This document shows, piece after piece, positions 52,461 to 63,805 of a stretch of DNA of 64,000 bases. Below the pieces are notes generated by a model, which was not told where the DNA came from, made no database searches, and worked only from the letters and a program-made list of their open reading frames with translations. How positions within the stretch are numbered: the first letter of the stretch is position 1; each line of letters opens with the position of its first letter. The position numbers were made by a program, and so were the translations under genes. Origin of the DNA: Bactericera cockerelli (taxonomy: Eukaryota > Arthropoda > Insecta > Hemiptera > Triozidae); contig CM044962.1 in assembly GCA_024516035.1 (NCBI GenBank), positions 3,546,697 through 3,610,696 on the forward strand. Reading direction: 5' to 3'.

Positions 52461-52762
52461 GAACCCATTTTATTTTGTTGAAAAAAGTGTGGAAAGAGTT
52501 GTGTGGACGGAAAAGAGGTAAAAGGTTCACTTTGATAAAGAGTCGTGTATGGTGAAAGGGTGAGCTTTTTCGGCTCTTTGAGGGACGCTTCAGAGAAATA
52601 GGGGACAGATAAATTCTGGTGAGGGTTAGTTGAGATATAGAGGAAAAGGGAGGGAGAGAGAAGAGAGTCATTTGTGTGAGTGAAAGAGAGATTGAGATGG
52701 TGATAAATTGAACAGGAGAGAAGATTTTTTTTTAATTTGTGAGAGATAATAAATATGGAACC

Positions 52763-52880
52763 GACCTCAGTAGCTTGATCGATAAGGCGGTGGACTCGTA
52801 TCCTGGAGGTCGGTGGTTCAAGTCCCGGTGTCAGCATAGATTTAATAAAGCGAGTTTGAGATTTACACAAATATGATAAC
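52763..52880 (+). repeat. tRNA-derived SINE (family B)
   Basis: CGACCTCAGTAGCTTGATCG, B box GGTGGTTCAAGTCCC. The body continues TTTAATAAAGCGAGTTTGAG. Confidence 0.78.
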
Positions 52881-53239
52881 TTTTAAACTAACTTATAATT
52901 ATGGAGGATAATAAATGAATAATAAATTCATGTGTATCTGTGTTATTATATCACAACTTTATTGTGTAGCGTAGAATTATAGTATATTCCGCGACCTCTG
53001 GATTACCAGACACTGACAGACGCCTTGACCACTGAGCTACTGGGACAAGATAAGGGACGGTTTCTCATGTCGACAGAGTTAAAATGACAACCAATTTATC
53101 TCCTAAATGTTCAGCTGAGCCTAACACTCCCTCAAGTCGAAGTTTTAACCATTCACAGCGCACTACTGCCCGAGTTAAGGGATAGTGTCCATTTATGTTT
53201 TTTTCTAATATTTACAATAAATGGCAATTCCCCATTAAA

Positions 53240-53580
53240 TCTAATCCTGTGAGGCTAGAACTGAGATGGGTGACCGTTCAAATTCGAACCCTTGTGATGT
53301 TGGCTATGCCCGGCCCCACTCAGGCTTGGTAAGGTTAATTTGAGTGTCTGGTTTATGAGTTTTCAGCGACTGGAGGGTAAAACTCCCGTCGTGATATGAC
53401 CATTACCACGCAGTTGAAAGCGACGTTAAAGCCAAGTTAAATCAAATATTTTTTCCTCTTCGATCAGAGAATTTTTCTTCATCAATTTGAGTTTGTAACC
53501 ACATAATAATAAGATTAATAAGACTCTGAGGGTTGTTAGGTGGTAGAAAATGCTTTGAGCATTAACCCTCGGAGGCCTGA
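53240..53580 (+). repeat. 5S-derived SINE (5' truncated) followed by family C fragment
   Basis: 53240-53450 starts at GAGATGGGTGACCGTTCAAA, the 3' end of the 5S part, and has the family body with GCGACTGGAGGGTAAAACTC. 53455-53580 is a family C SINE body with GTAGAAAATGCTTTGAGCAT. Confidence 0.72.
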
Positions 53581-53876
53581 ATTATTTTTGACTCGTACTT
53601 TTCATCCAAAATTCAGAACACGACTGGGGCTGGAAAATTAATCTGATTTAACTAACATTGGAGTTCCTATGAAAGATTGAGAATTACACCATAATTCTGA
53701 TTCAACTTGTTTAATTTTGTCACAAGTGTCACAACATGTTTCCTCACATACGCGATTCAAAAATGACCGTTGCTGTGACCATATGGTCACGCTAAGCCTT
53801 ACAGGGTTAACCTCGCCTGGTGGTTGTAATCTGATCCTGTTTTATAATTCGGCCCCCCATCTCGTTGCTCTTCCAG

Positions 53877-54014
53877 ACGGAGATCGCCAAGCGACTGAAC
53901 GCCATCATCGTCCAGATCATGCCCTTCCTCTCCCAGGAGCACCAGCAACAGGTGGCCACCGCGCTGGAGCGGGCCAAGCAAGTCACCATGACCGAGCTCA
54001 ACGCCATCATTGGG
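53877..54014 (+). CDS. gro: groucho/TLE exon, end of Q domain
   Basis: 138-bp exon, acceptor CTCTTCCAG|ACGGAG, donor ATTGGG|GTAAGT, 46 codons in phase 0. It encodes [20 protein letters not shown] then [26 protein letters not shown]. The match to Groucho/TLE is nearly complete and the frame is clean. Base composition is strongly GC-rich against an AT-rich intron background. Confidence 0.95.
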
Positions 54015-54634
54015 GTAAGTACTGGAAGTTGGGAGTGATCCAATGGCTGGAAGTTTCCAGCCAGTTGATAAAAAATATAGCCAGTTAGGATAGACAATTT
54101 ACTTCTTTTATTTTGCCATTTTGCTAAACCTACTTTTGGTCGACATTTGTTCCATGAATCCTTTCCTTTCATATCTTTCTATTCAGCGCGTCCTTTTTTC
54201 TCCAGTTTTTCTCTCTTTGGTCTTCAGTTCTAAGATAGACAGTTCCTGAAACAGAATAATAATAAAAAATACAGTACTTTCCTTATTATAGTGATAGAAA
54301 ACTAATTATGGGGCTTAGTTTTTTTTTCTCTATAGGACCACATCAAGTGCACCAAAAGACCACATCAAGTTAACATATTTTGTCAATAATGTATTGAAAT
54401 GGAAAAATAGTGACATGGACTATGGCTGAGGTAGACCATGATTATGAGAATATTTGTTCATATTCACTCTAATTAATATGGAAAAACACTATTCATGGCA
54501 TTCCTGGACCTAAGAAAAGCTTTCGATGTGGCGATGAAATTAATAGCATTTATTTTAGTATTATTTATTGTTTAATATAAAATAAAAGCTAGAGAGTTTT
54601 GAACAATTTTATTGCTAACCAATATAAAAAACTA

Positions 54635-54800
54635 GCGGGGTGTCGCCCGCTTTGCGGGCCGAGGCATGGCCGTGAAAGCAAAAAATCCTTTTTCGCCAAT
54701 GGCAGGTGTTGTAGTGGGAATTTCGAAAAATCTTTTTGCACATCTAGACTATAAGACAAAGCTACCTACCAAATTTCAGCTTGCTAGGACTTACGGCTTG
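54635..54800 (+). repeat. Repeat fragment shared with 6690-6870
   Basis: Both carry TCGCCCGCTTTGCGGGCCGA, GGCATGGCCGTGAAAGCAAA and AAATTTCAGCTTCCTAGGAC-type sequence. The family was not recognised. It may be the 3' end of a larger retroelement. Confidence 0.7.
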
Positions 54801-55391
54801 GGCTGTAGAGCGATGATCAGTCAGTGGTCAGTCAGTGACTTTGACATTTATATATTAAGATATTTTTATAGAGCAGATAGGCAATTGATTTGACCTCATA
54901 CCTGGACTCTCAATGTCGCCTCAGGGTGGTACATTTGGTACATAAAACAAAATAATATTCCGATTCAATCATTTCATTTTATTCCGTTCAAAAGAGCATA
55001 AACTGTCTTCGTCCGTATCCCGTCATTGGTTTTTTCAATTTTACATCAAATTTATTTTTAATTTTTCCTCCCTATTTCCCCCAATCTCTTTCTCATCCCC
55101 ACCCCCCCCCCCCTCCCCCACTCTTCAATTTTATCCTGCTTTCTTTCTGATCACCCCTTTATCTTTGTCTTCGCACTCATTTCGTTTTTCGCTTATCTTT
55201 GACATACGGGGTGATGCATGAGAGTTTTGTAGAAATTATAATTATGATACAAAGGATTCCATTAATATTTTTAAATTTATCTGCAAATAGGACTTTTGTT
55301 GTCAACTTATTCTTCACTTAAATATAAATGAAATTACATTATACAATAGTGTGTGCTCATGTTATTAATGCTTGTATAGTGTTTACTATAC

Positions 55392-55690
55392 CGACCTCAG
55401 TAGCTTGTTCGATAAGGCGGCACTCGTAACCTGGAGGTCCGTGGTTCGAGTCTCAGGTTCAGCAAAAATTTAGTAAAGTTAGTTTGAGTAATTGTGATAT
55501 TATATCACATCTTAAAAAAACCCAATATATGAAAACTAACTAACTAGTGTTTGTGTTAATTTCCCCACCCTCAGCACAAGATTTTTTTTATCTTTTGAAG
55601 GTCGGTATACCCTCATTGTTCGTTGAAGATGTTATAAATAAATAAGATGTTATTGTGAAATATAAATACATGGAAACTTAATAAAAAAAA
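55392..55690 (+). repeat. tRNA-derived SINE (family B), long copy
   Basis: Head CGACCTCAGTAGCTTGTTCG, B box GTGGTTCGAGTCTCA, then a 3' body with TTTTGAAGGTCGGTATACCC and GAAATATAAATACATGGAAA ending in an A-run. The same body without the head lies at 480-620. Confidence 0.78.
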
Positions 55691-55799
55691 AAAAATATAT
55701 ATCTGCTTTTGGATTTGAAGAATTCCTTTTCCTCGTCCAAATTCTTTGCTTCCTCTCCACATTCTCCACCCTGTATATTTGTTCTTCGCAATTTTAATT

Positions 55800-56540
55800 A
55801 ATGAATATTAATGACTCTTTATATTTTTCTTCTTCTTTCCCTTTGCCACTTCCTTTTTTTTCACCGAACATTTTTCTTATCTCTACTTCTTGTCCCCTTA
55901 TTCCCCTCTCCCTTTATTTTCTCTTACTACCCTCTGGTTCATCCCCCTCCTTACGTTCTCTCTCCTTTTTCTCCCTCTTTTCTTTTTTATATTTCCTCTC
56001 TGTCCTCTCTCTCTCTTTCTCCCTCTTTTCTCTTTCTCCCTCTTTTCTCTTTCTCCCTCTTTTCTCTTTCCTCTCTTTCTCCCTCTTTTCTCTTTCCTCT
56101 CTCTCTCTTTCCCTCTCTCTCTCTCTTCTCTTTTTCCCTGTCTTCTCCTTCTCCGATTCCTCTTCACTTTTCTTTAGTCCTCTTCACAATTCACTTATTC
56201 TACTTCAAAAGTACCCACTCCTCCTTCTACTCCCCCTCTTTCTCCTCCCCATCCTCCTCCTCCTTCTCCTCCTCCTCCTCCTTCTCCTCCTCCTCTTTTA
56301 TCTCAGTGTTCCTTATCTTTCAATTTCGCCCTAATTTCCTTGTTCTTCTCATTTTTTTTTGTCGTTTTACTCAGCGATAAATTTAGATTTCTCTCTTTAA
56401 AAAAATCCTCTCATTAATTCACTATCTCTTTTGCATTTTTATCCCCCTCCCCTTTTTTTCTCTCTCTCTCTCTCTTTTCTTTCTTTCTTTTTTCTCTCTC
56501 TCTCTCTCTCTCTCTCACTCTCACTCCCTCTTTTTTTTTC
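55800..56540 (+). repeat. Pyrimidine-rich tract in groucho intron
   Basis: C/T-rich for about 740 bp with TTTCTCCCTCTTTTCTC repeats and CTC runs. The plus strand is again the pyrimidine strand. Ser/Leu/Phe-rich open frames here are artefacts. Confidence 0.85.
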
Positions 56541-57052
56541 AGACTAGGACTTTCTTTTAAAATACTCTCAATACTCACCAGGTCGTGATCATTTTCAAGT
56601 GAAAGCATTTTTAATTTGCTTCTTGATGCTTTTGAAAATTTTAACATACATTCACGTACTTACCAGCATTGCTGTTTATAATTTATTGTTCTTAAGTATT
56701 TACGACCAGGACCGGTTTCAGAGGTAATACAATTAACACTGCTACCGAATAATAATAACACTCTTAAATAAGGTAACCACCAGATGAGGTTATTACTCAA
56801 AGATTTTTCTATCCCAGAACGCTCAAAGTCTTATTATTCTGTGGTCACAAAGTTAATGAGGAAAAATTCATGCACTGGGTGGGATTTACACCAATAAAAA
56901 ACAATTTGAAGTAGAACATCGCCTTCACTTTGCCTTTTCCCATACCTACTTGGGTTGGCATTGTTCAACCTCTTCTTCATGGTTGAGACTTAAGGTTGGT
57001 TGGTTTTGGTTCAATTTAATAATTTCCCTATGTATTTTCTTTTGGTTTTCAG

Positions 57053-57082
57053 CAACAAAGGCCGGATCTGCCACGTCTCTTG
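57053..57082 (+). CDS. gro: groucho/TLE 30-bp microexon
   Basis: Acceptor GGTTTTCAG|CAACAAAGG, donor CTCTTG|GTAAGT, exactly ten codons: QQRPDLPRLL. It is in phase 0 between two phase-0 borders, so it can be skipped without shifting the frame: the exon before ends NAIIG, and the next starts QQMHAQQ and would also give the usual NAIIGQQ. That layout suggests a cassette exon at the Q/GP border. Confidence 0.75.
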
Positions 57083-57092
57083 GTAAGTTTTA

Positions 57093-57400
57093 GCACTCTC
57101 TATCCTCTAGTATTAACTACACAGGGTGTCCCATTACTCTCTATCTTCTAGTATTGATAATTATACAGTACTGTCCCATTATAAACACTCTATTTTGTAG
57201 TATTGATAACTATACAGGGTTTCCCATTATAAACTCTCTATCTTGTAGTATTGATAACTATACAGGGTGTCCCATTATAAACTCTCTATCTTGTAGTATT
57301 GATAACTATACAGGGTGTCCCATTATAAACTCTCTATCTTGTAGTATTGATAACTATACAGTACTGTCCCATTACAAACGAGACATTCAAATGTCCAAAG
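57093..57400 (+). repeat. 48-bp tandem array made of MITE ends
   Basis: About six units of ACTCTCTATCTTGTAGTATT / GATAACTATACAGGGTGTCC / CATTATAA, starting 10 bp after the microexon donor. The last unit runs into GTCCCATTACAAACGAGACA, the end sequence of the MITE at 49077-49313. Confidence 0.85.
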
Positions 57401-57417
57401 GATCGTTTATTTAATGT

Positions 57418-57550
57418 AACCGACCTCAGTAGCTTGATCGATAAGGCGGCGGACTTGTAACCTAGAGGTTGGTGGTTCAAGTCCCGGTTTCAGCTTAGAT
57501 TTAGTGAAGCTAGTTTGAGTAGTTGTGACATCACGAAAGTGATTAACAGA
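57418..57550 (+). repeat. tRNA-derived SINE (family B)
   Basis: CGACCTCAGTAGCTTGATCG, then GATAAGGCGGCGGACTTG and GGTGGTTCAAGTCCCGG. Confidence 0.78.
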
Positions 57551-58580
57551 AATATAGTAACTTTACTTTTTACGCTTACTATTATTAAATGCTTTATTAG
57601 ACACAAAGACATATGTATATATACTTATATAGGTACAATACACATACTTAATATATTAAATAATGAAATTATGGAAACAAAAAAATGGGGAAAAAATAGA
57701 TAAAAACATACACATGTCCTAACTAAAGGGCGGGGTTAATGCCTCTGGAAATCTCTTCCACCCAAGGATCATTGTCAAAGATCAATGGGACACCTTGTTG
57801 AGTTCTAGAATTGTGAAAAAGTTATAAAAATGCTTATAATAAATAAAAATAAAAACAGGAAAGAGGTGGTGACGTCACAATATATTGAAGAAATAGTCCA
57901 CGTTCTCATGTGATGGTTGACACAGAAGAATACGTGGTTCAGGACCAGCCAACCAAGCCAAAAAAAATCTGGAGACTATAGCTTCCACTAGGGAGGCATA
58001 CGCATACTACGGGATGGGCAAGCTACGCCATAGACCTCGAACGTCTATATTAGCTGCTTCTTCATGGCTACGAAATAAAAAAGGCTGTGAAACAATCAAT
58101 TTTTTTTTTAAGTGAGAAGTCCTAATATAATACTGTTGAGGTGAGGTCGTAGAGAGAGGTTGCGCAAGATACGTACGTAAATTTTTACTGAATGCTAGTT
58201 CAATTAATTTTAAAAATCTTTCATTGATTTTAAATCTAAAAAGCGTTAATTTGTGTGACTATTGTTTCAATTTGAATTATTTTTTTTTGTGCTGATCCCA
58301 AAAAGACTATTCTTAATGTGCATCGACTTTTTTTTTTATTTAAAAAGTTATCTAATAAAATAATACATATTTTCTTTGTTCTTTGTGATTACGTGCATCA
58401 GTTTGGTGTCGGTTACATAATCAAATTTTACAAAGTACCTATCGTATATTTGAAACTGTTCCCTTATCAGTTTATTTGGGATTTGACCTTGAAATACTTC
58501 TCATTTCATACGATCAGAGTATTGAATAGATATAAATACATAATTTTAAATTATTGACAGTAAACAGTTATACTTGCATA

Positions 58581-59354
58581 ATGGTAACTAACACTAGCCA
58601 AGATGTCTCGGTGTCTATGGACAGGTACGTCGCTCAGCTCGAGAACAGGGTGCAGGAGCAGGCCCAACTCATTAAGTTATTAAATGAGAAGATCTTGAAT
58701 CTTGAATCAAGAGCGGGCGAATCTCCGAAATTTTCCGATGTTGTCAAGGAAAATCACCTGAATGATGGTAGAGCTTCGGGAAGAGGTGCTAGTGATGACA
58801 GGAGATCGAAAAGTTCCTTTCTTGTCATTGGCTCAAAGAAGTCGGACATCTCATCTGTGCCAATCCGGAGATATTTTCAGCTGTTTGTGACAAGGATTGA
58901 CCCGAACACCTCTCCTAAGAAATTAGCCGAGAGTTTGATGTCAAGTATTCCTGAGCTGCCTTCAGTCGTCTGTTCCAAACTGAAGACGAAGCACGAGTCC
59001 TATGCATCATTCCATGTTGTCGTGCCTGAGGCGGAGAAGGAACTGGTATGCGGGGACGGTGTGTGGCCCGAAGGCGCCCTTGTCAAACAGTTCTTCGGGA
59101 AACTTCTTACAACGCATGTGCTTGACGCATTTGATTCTGCTCATCCAGATGAAGTGTTCAGTTCTTCTGCTACCAAGGTCAATGCTGGCTCTACCACTGA
59201 CAAGAAGAAAAATTCTAGCAATGTTGCTGCGGGTTCCAACCTGAGACCTCAACTTCCTGGCGCTGCTGGGAGTAGAGTTAATGCCAAGTCCCCTGCTGTC
59301 GGTGCCACCTCGCCAAAAAACACCAGACTCAGAGCGGGTCTCAAAAATCCCTAA
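58581..59354 (+). CDS. Jockey-like ORF1 (RNA-binding, coiled coil)
   Basis: 257 codons from the ATG at 58581; the frame is open nine codons further up but without ATG. It has a coiled coil at about residues 15-45 (LENRVQEQAQLIKLLNEKIL) and a folded RRM-like part at about 95-180 (RYFQLFVTRIDPNTSPKKLA, then SKLKTKHESYASFHVVVP). The C-terminal tail is Ser/Ala/Pro-rich and basic. There are no CCHC knuckles. Its place before an endonuclease-RT gene fixes its role as nucleic-acid-binding partner. Confidence 0.75.
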   Translation: MVTNTSQDVSVSMDRYVAQLENRVQEQAQLIKLLNEKILNLESRAGESPKFSDVVKENHLNDGRASGRGASDDRRSKSSFLVIGSKKSDISSVPIRRYFQLFVTRIDPNTSPKKLAESLMSSIPELPSVVCSKLKTKHESYASFHVVVPEAEKELVCGDGVWPEGALVKQFFGKLLTTHVLDAFDSAHPDEVFSSSATKVNAGSTTDKKKNSSNVAAGSNLRPQLPGAAGSRVNAKSPAVGATSPKNTRLRAGLKNP

Positions 59355-59359
59355 ACTGT

Positions 59360-62070
59360 TATTATCATAATGTAGGTGGTCTGAGGACCCGTCTTGACAT
59401 TCTTAAACGCAATGTTGAACTTTGCAATTATGACATTATCTTTTGACAGAGTCCTGGTTAACGGACAATTTTTCTAATGCGGAAGTAAAATTTTTAAATT
59501 TTGATGTTTATCGATGTGATAGAAATTTGGTTGGATCTAATAAAACTCGAGGTGGGGGAGTGATGATTTTATGTAGTAAAAATATTAAGAGCAGACTTGT
59601 TCATATTAATGCACCTACACTATTTTATGATCATTTGTATGTTATTGTCGAATATTGTAATCATTCTATTATTCTAGGCTGCACCTACATTCCTCCAAGT
59701 TCTGGCCCTGATGTCTACATAGAGCACTGCACTGTAGTTGAAGAGCTCCGTACCCAGTTCCCTGCTGCTCAAATGGTTCTCTTAGGAGATTACAATTTGA
59801 GATCAGCAGTATGGCAAACTCTGGATGATGTCGGGATGGTTGTGGACTGTCCCCCAGGTGACATGTCATCCATTCGGGTTTGTGAATCTTTTAACGGACT
59901 TTCTCTTGTGCAAATGAACAACCTTCCTAACAATCACGGAGTTTTCCTAGACTTGCTTTTTTCGGACATTCCAGGCATTTTGACCTGCGTCTCAAGTGAC
60001 AATTTAATTGACAACAACTTTCACCACACTGCTTTCTGTTTTGACATTCCCTTGAAAACTCAGCTTAAGTATTTTTCCGAGGATACAAAATTTTATGTTT
60101 ATTCCAAATGTAATTTTGACATTTTGAAAAACTTTCTTTCTGGTGTAGATTGGAGTGAACTGACTAATCATGAAAATATTGATTGTATTGTCTCTAAATT
60201 TAACGATGTTATATTGGAAGGTATTCATCTATCTACACCTTTTATAACAATTCGTGCAGATAATTTTCCTAGATGGTTTTCAAACTATTTGAAACGCTTG
60301 ACTCGTGAAAAAAAGGTTGCCCACTTGAAATTTAAGCGTAGTGGTTCAGATATAGATTACCAACATTTCTCTGCCTTACGTGCTCAGTGTAAGTTCCACA
60401 GTCAAAAGTGTCACTCTGATTACCTCAATAAAGTTAACAAACAACTGAGGGAAAACCCTAGTCATTTCTGGAAATACTCAGAGGAATCAAGGAAGATCAA
60501 TGGATTCCCTAAAAATATGTTTTTCAATGATTTTTCTTCTTCGTCATTACAAGAAATAACTGATCTTTTTAGATTATCCTTTTCTTCTGTTTATCAAGAA
60601 TCTGATCGACCTATTCCTGAGTACCCCAGTCAAAACTTAATTGATTTTAATGCCTGCAGATTTTCAGAGAATGATGTTTTCAAAGCTCTCTCTGCTTTGC
60701 CGAGCAAATGTTCTTCTGGTCCGGACAGCATTCCGCCCATCATCTTGAAACGTTGCTCATCAATTCTTGCTGGGCCATTGTCCTTTCTTTTCAACAAGTC
60801 AATGTCTTCTGGTACTTTTCCTTCTGAGTGGAAGAAAAGCTTTCTGATTCCAATTTATAAATCAGGTGATCGTTGTAATATATCCAACTACAGGGGGGTT
60901 TGCATTCAATCCACTATTCCCAAGATACTTGACAAATTGGTTTATGAACAGCTTTCTTTTGCCACCAAATGTATCATCTCTGAGCGTCAGCATGGTTTTG
61001 TGTCTCAGAGGTCAACTGTAACTAACCTTTTATCGTATCAGCACGATATTCTTACAGCATTTGACGATGGCTACCCAGTCCATGCCATTTATACTGATGT
61101 CGCGAAGGCTTTCGACAGAGTAAACGTGTCTTTTCTTGTGGCAAAGTTACGCTCCTTCGGAGTTGGAGAAGGATTTTTAATCTGGCTCTCTAATTACCTC
61201 TCCGAGCGAACTCAACTTGTAAGGGTTGGGAACTGTGTGTCTTCTCCAATCAACGTTGCTTCCGGTGTTGGACAGGGAAGCCACAGTGGGCCTTTGCTTT
61301 TCAGTCTGTTTTTTAATGACCTACCCTCCATTTTTGAACATTCTTCCGTTCTCATGTTCGCAGACGATGTGAAATTGTACAAAACTATTACTTCTATCGA
61401 AGACTGCTTCTCTTTACAATCAGATATTCGTAAACTTCATGATTGGTTATCTACGAACGACATGCAGTTGGCTATTCATAAGTGTGCTGTCATGGAATTC
61501 ACTAGATCGGTAAAGTCACGTCATTTTGTTTACACAATTGACTCTGTGAATCTACCGTTTGTTGATAACATTAAAGACCTTGGCGTTTACCTGGACACCA
61601 ACCTTTCTTTTTCTTACCATATAGATAAGGTTTCATTATCTTGCCATCGTATTCTTGGTTATGTTTGGAGAAATTCCAAGGGACTTTCACCTGATGCCTT
61701 CTGTATATTATACAAAGCTCTTGTGAGGTCGCTGCTTGAGTATGCTTGCCTAATTTGGTCACCTTTTTATGACATACATAAACACACTCTTCAAAGAGTG
61801 CAAAATAAATTTTTGTGGTATTTCAACTTCCGTTATTCTCTTGACATTAACCTTGACAACCTTGTTGACAGACGCAAACGACTAGATCATAATTTTATGA
61901 TTAAACTGATTGAAGGACAAGTCAACTGTCCCAAGCTCTTAGAGCTTTTATCATTTGATTGTACTCGTCGTTTAAGACAACCTAAAACATTCTTAGTCAA
62001 CAGCTTCACTAGAAACTATTTATATTTTGCTCCCATCAATCGGATGATGAGGAGTGAAAATGGAATTTAA
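59360..62070 (+). CDS. Jockey-like ORF2 (AP endonuclease and reverse transcriptase), one frame break
   Basis: The endonuclease starts in one frame (YHNVGGLRTRLDIL near 59367) and moves to another at a T-run near 59438-59442, where one T is missing. From there 875 codons are open: TESWLTDN, RGGGVMILCS, GCTYIPPSSG, LLGDYNLRSAVW, then RT with SGPDSIPP, SNYRGVCIQSTIPKILDKL, HGFVSQRSTVTNL, DVAKAFDRV, GVGQGSHSGPLLFS, FADDVKLY and HKCAVM. FADD is the usual catalytic box. No RNase H is seen. Apart from the one T the gene looks functional. Confidence 0.88.
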
Positions 62071-62593
62071 TGTGCTTAACTTGTCAATAATTGTAATACA
62101 GCTTTTCTAGTCAACTTGCTCTACGTTCTGTGATATTTTACTTGCCTTCTTACATTTTCTTATTTTGTTTTCTTATTTGTATTAATTTAATGTTCTTTGT
62201 ATGTAATCAATGTACATTGGGCTTGACCCGTCAATAAAGAATAAATTAAATTAAAAAATTAAAAAAATAATTCTGCGCTACACTAAAATGTCTAAACTTG
62301 TGACATAATATAATATAGCCCTCTGTCACCCCTATGGAGCATGGGCCTCCCCCTATGAGGGGGGTATTGGTATTTTGTATTGTACCTATATGGTTTCATA
62401 CAGTATTTCTAATTTCCCTGTTATATGCTTGTTTTGTTGAATAATAACATAATAACACAAAGGAAAAACATTTTTATATAATTTCAATCTCTTTCTCTTA
62501 GAAGCTCTTCAAAGCTTAGGAGAAGTACCTTTGTATAAATGTTTCTTTAGAATGAAAATAAATAAACAAACTATTATTAGCGCTAGTCTGTTA

Positions 62594-62618
62594 AAAAAAA
62601 AAAAAAAAAAAAAAAATT
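62594..62618 (+). repeat. A-run, about 25 bp
   Basis: Poly(A) at the end of a small repeat, about 70 bp before the groucho acceptor at 62688. Confidence 0.8.
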
Positions 62619-62688
62619 GCTACTTAACCCTCTATGTCCCGTCTATAATCACTCATTTTAACCCATTCTGTCCTCTCTCTCGTTTCAG

Positions 62689-62905
62689 CAACAGATGCAC
62701 GCCCAGCAACTCCCCCACGGGGGCCACCCCCCCTCCCTGCCCATGATGCCCCACCCCTCCATGCCCGGCCCCACCTCCTCCTCCGCGGCCTCTCTGCTCG
62801 GCCTCTCCGGGGCCCTGGGCGGCCCCGGGGGCCCCCACCCCCTCTCCATTCTGAGCGCGAAGCCGCCCGAGTTGGGCGCCCATCGGGACGAGAAACCCAA
62901 CCGTG
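62689..62905 (+). CDS. gro: groucho/TLE exon, GP domain
   Basis: 217-bp exon, acceptor CGTTTCAG|CAACAG, donor CCGTG|GTGAGT. It encodes QQMHAQQLPHGGHPPSLPMM, then a Gly/Pro/Ser-rich stretch and HPLSILSAKPPELGAHRDEK. This is the glycine/proline-rich GP domain, which binds histone deacetylase in Groucho. It is extremely GC-rich. Later exons (CcN, SP, WD40) lie beyond the right edge. Confidence 0.92.
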
Positions 62906-63545
62906 GTGAGTCGGGGAAGAGTCCGCACAATAGAAGGGTCGGGGGTTCATTTATTTTTTACATATATTATTTTATTTATTTAGAAACTCTTTGTTAGTAG
63001 AACATATATACAGACAAATAATGGTAAAAATTAAATATAAAATTGACAATATTAATAATATAAACAAGAAAAAAATAAATAAAATATATACATATGTCCT
63101 AACTAAAGGGCGGGGTTATTGCCTATGGCAATCTCTTCCGCCCACGCGCAGTAATAATTTATTTATTAATGCTACAATTTTTTTTCTCCCAATAATATTA
63201 ATATTAATAGTAAAATATTAAAAAAATAAAAAATAATGCTACCATTATGTTAACAGGTTGGAGGAACACTGCATACAGGCTAGAGACCTATATCCAGGCC
63301 CTCCCTACACCACTGATAATTTTTTTCTACAGTAAGATCTAGATCTATCTAAATTAGAATTGTTAGAATAATGATTATAGGTTCGTAGAGAGGAGATGAG
63401 TGGTGATTCACAGGAGAATAGTTCCTTGTGAACTATTTCATTTAGTTAGAATTATTATAGGTTATTAAAGAGGAGTTGAGCGGTGATTCCAGGTACCTGG
63501 GTAGTAGAAAAGTCATTATTTATCCATTCAAGATACGGAAAAAAA

Positions 63546-63805
63546 GCCAGCGTCGATGGCATGTTGAATACACCGGTTCCCTTCAGAACACCGAAGTTAA
63601 GCGACATCCAGCGAGGTTAAGACTTGGATGGGTGACCATTCAAATTCTAATTCTCGTGACGCTGGCTTTTCCCGGCCCCACTCAGGCTGGGTGAGGTCAA
63701 TGTGAGTAGCAGGTTTGTGAGTTTCCTGCGAATGGAGGGTAAAACCCCCGTCGTGATATGACCATGCCAGTTGAAAGCGACGTTAAACCCCATTTAAAAA
63801 AAAAA
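63546..63805 (+). repeat. 5S-rRNA-derived SINE, most complete copy
   Basis: The first 110 bases track 5S rRNA: GTTGAATACACCGGTTCCC, then AACACCGAAGTTAAGCGACA, then TTAAGACTTGGATGGGTGAC. The internal promoter region (GGATGGGTGACC) is present. A non-5S body follows with GTGAGTTTCCTGCGAATGGA and GTCGTGATATGACCATG, ending in an A-run. It belongs to the SINE3-type class rather than being a 5S gene. Confidence 0.88.

Larger units (their letters stand above)
58115..62272 (+). mobile_element. Jockey-like non-LTR retrotransposon in groucho intron
   Basis: Two genes, ORF1 (58581-59354) and ORF2 (about 59360-62070), then a short 3' UTR ending GTCAATAAAGAATAAATTAA and A-rich simple repeats. The 5' border near 58115 is estimated from the end of the flanking repeat, and no clear target duplication was found. 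It is in the same orientation as groucho, nearly full length and probably young. Confidence 0.83.

Noticed and set aside
55801..56380. Leu/Ser/Phe-rich open frames of 177-189 codons
   Set aside because: Low-complexity pyrimidine tract in a groucho intron, no start context or domain.
62624..62950. Minus-strand Gly/Arg-rich open frames
   Set aside because: Antisense shadows of the groucho GP-domain exon.
63546..63660. 5S rRNA gene
   Set aside because: Diverged from 5S and fused to a repeated body that recurs elsewhere; SINE.
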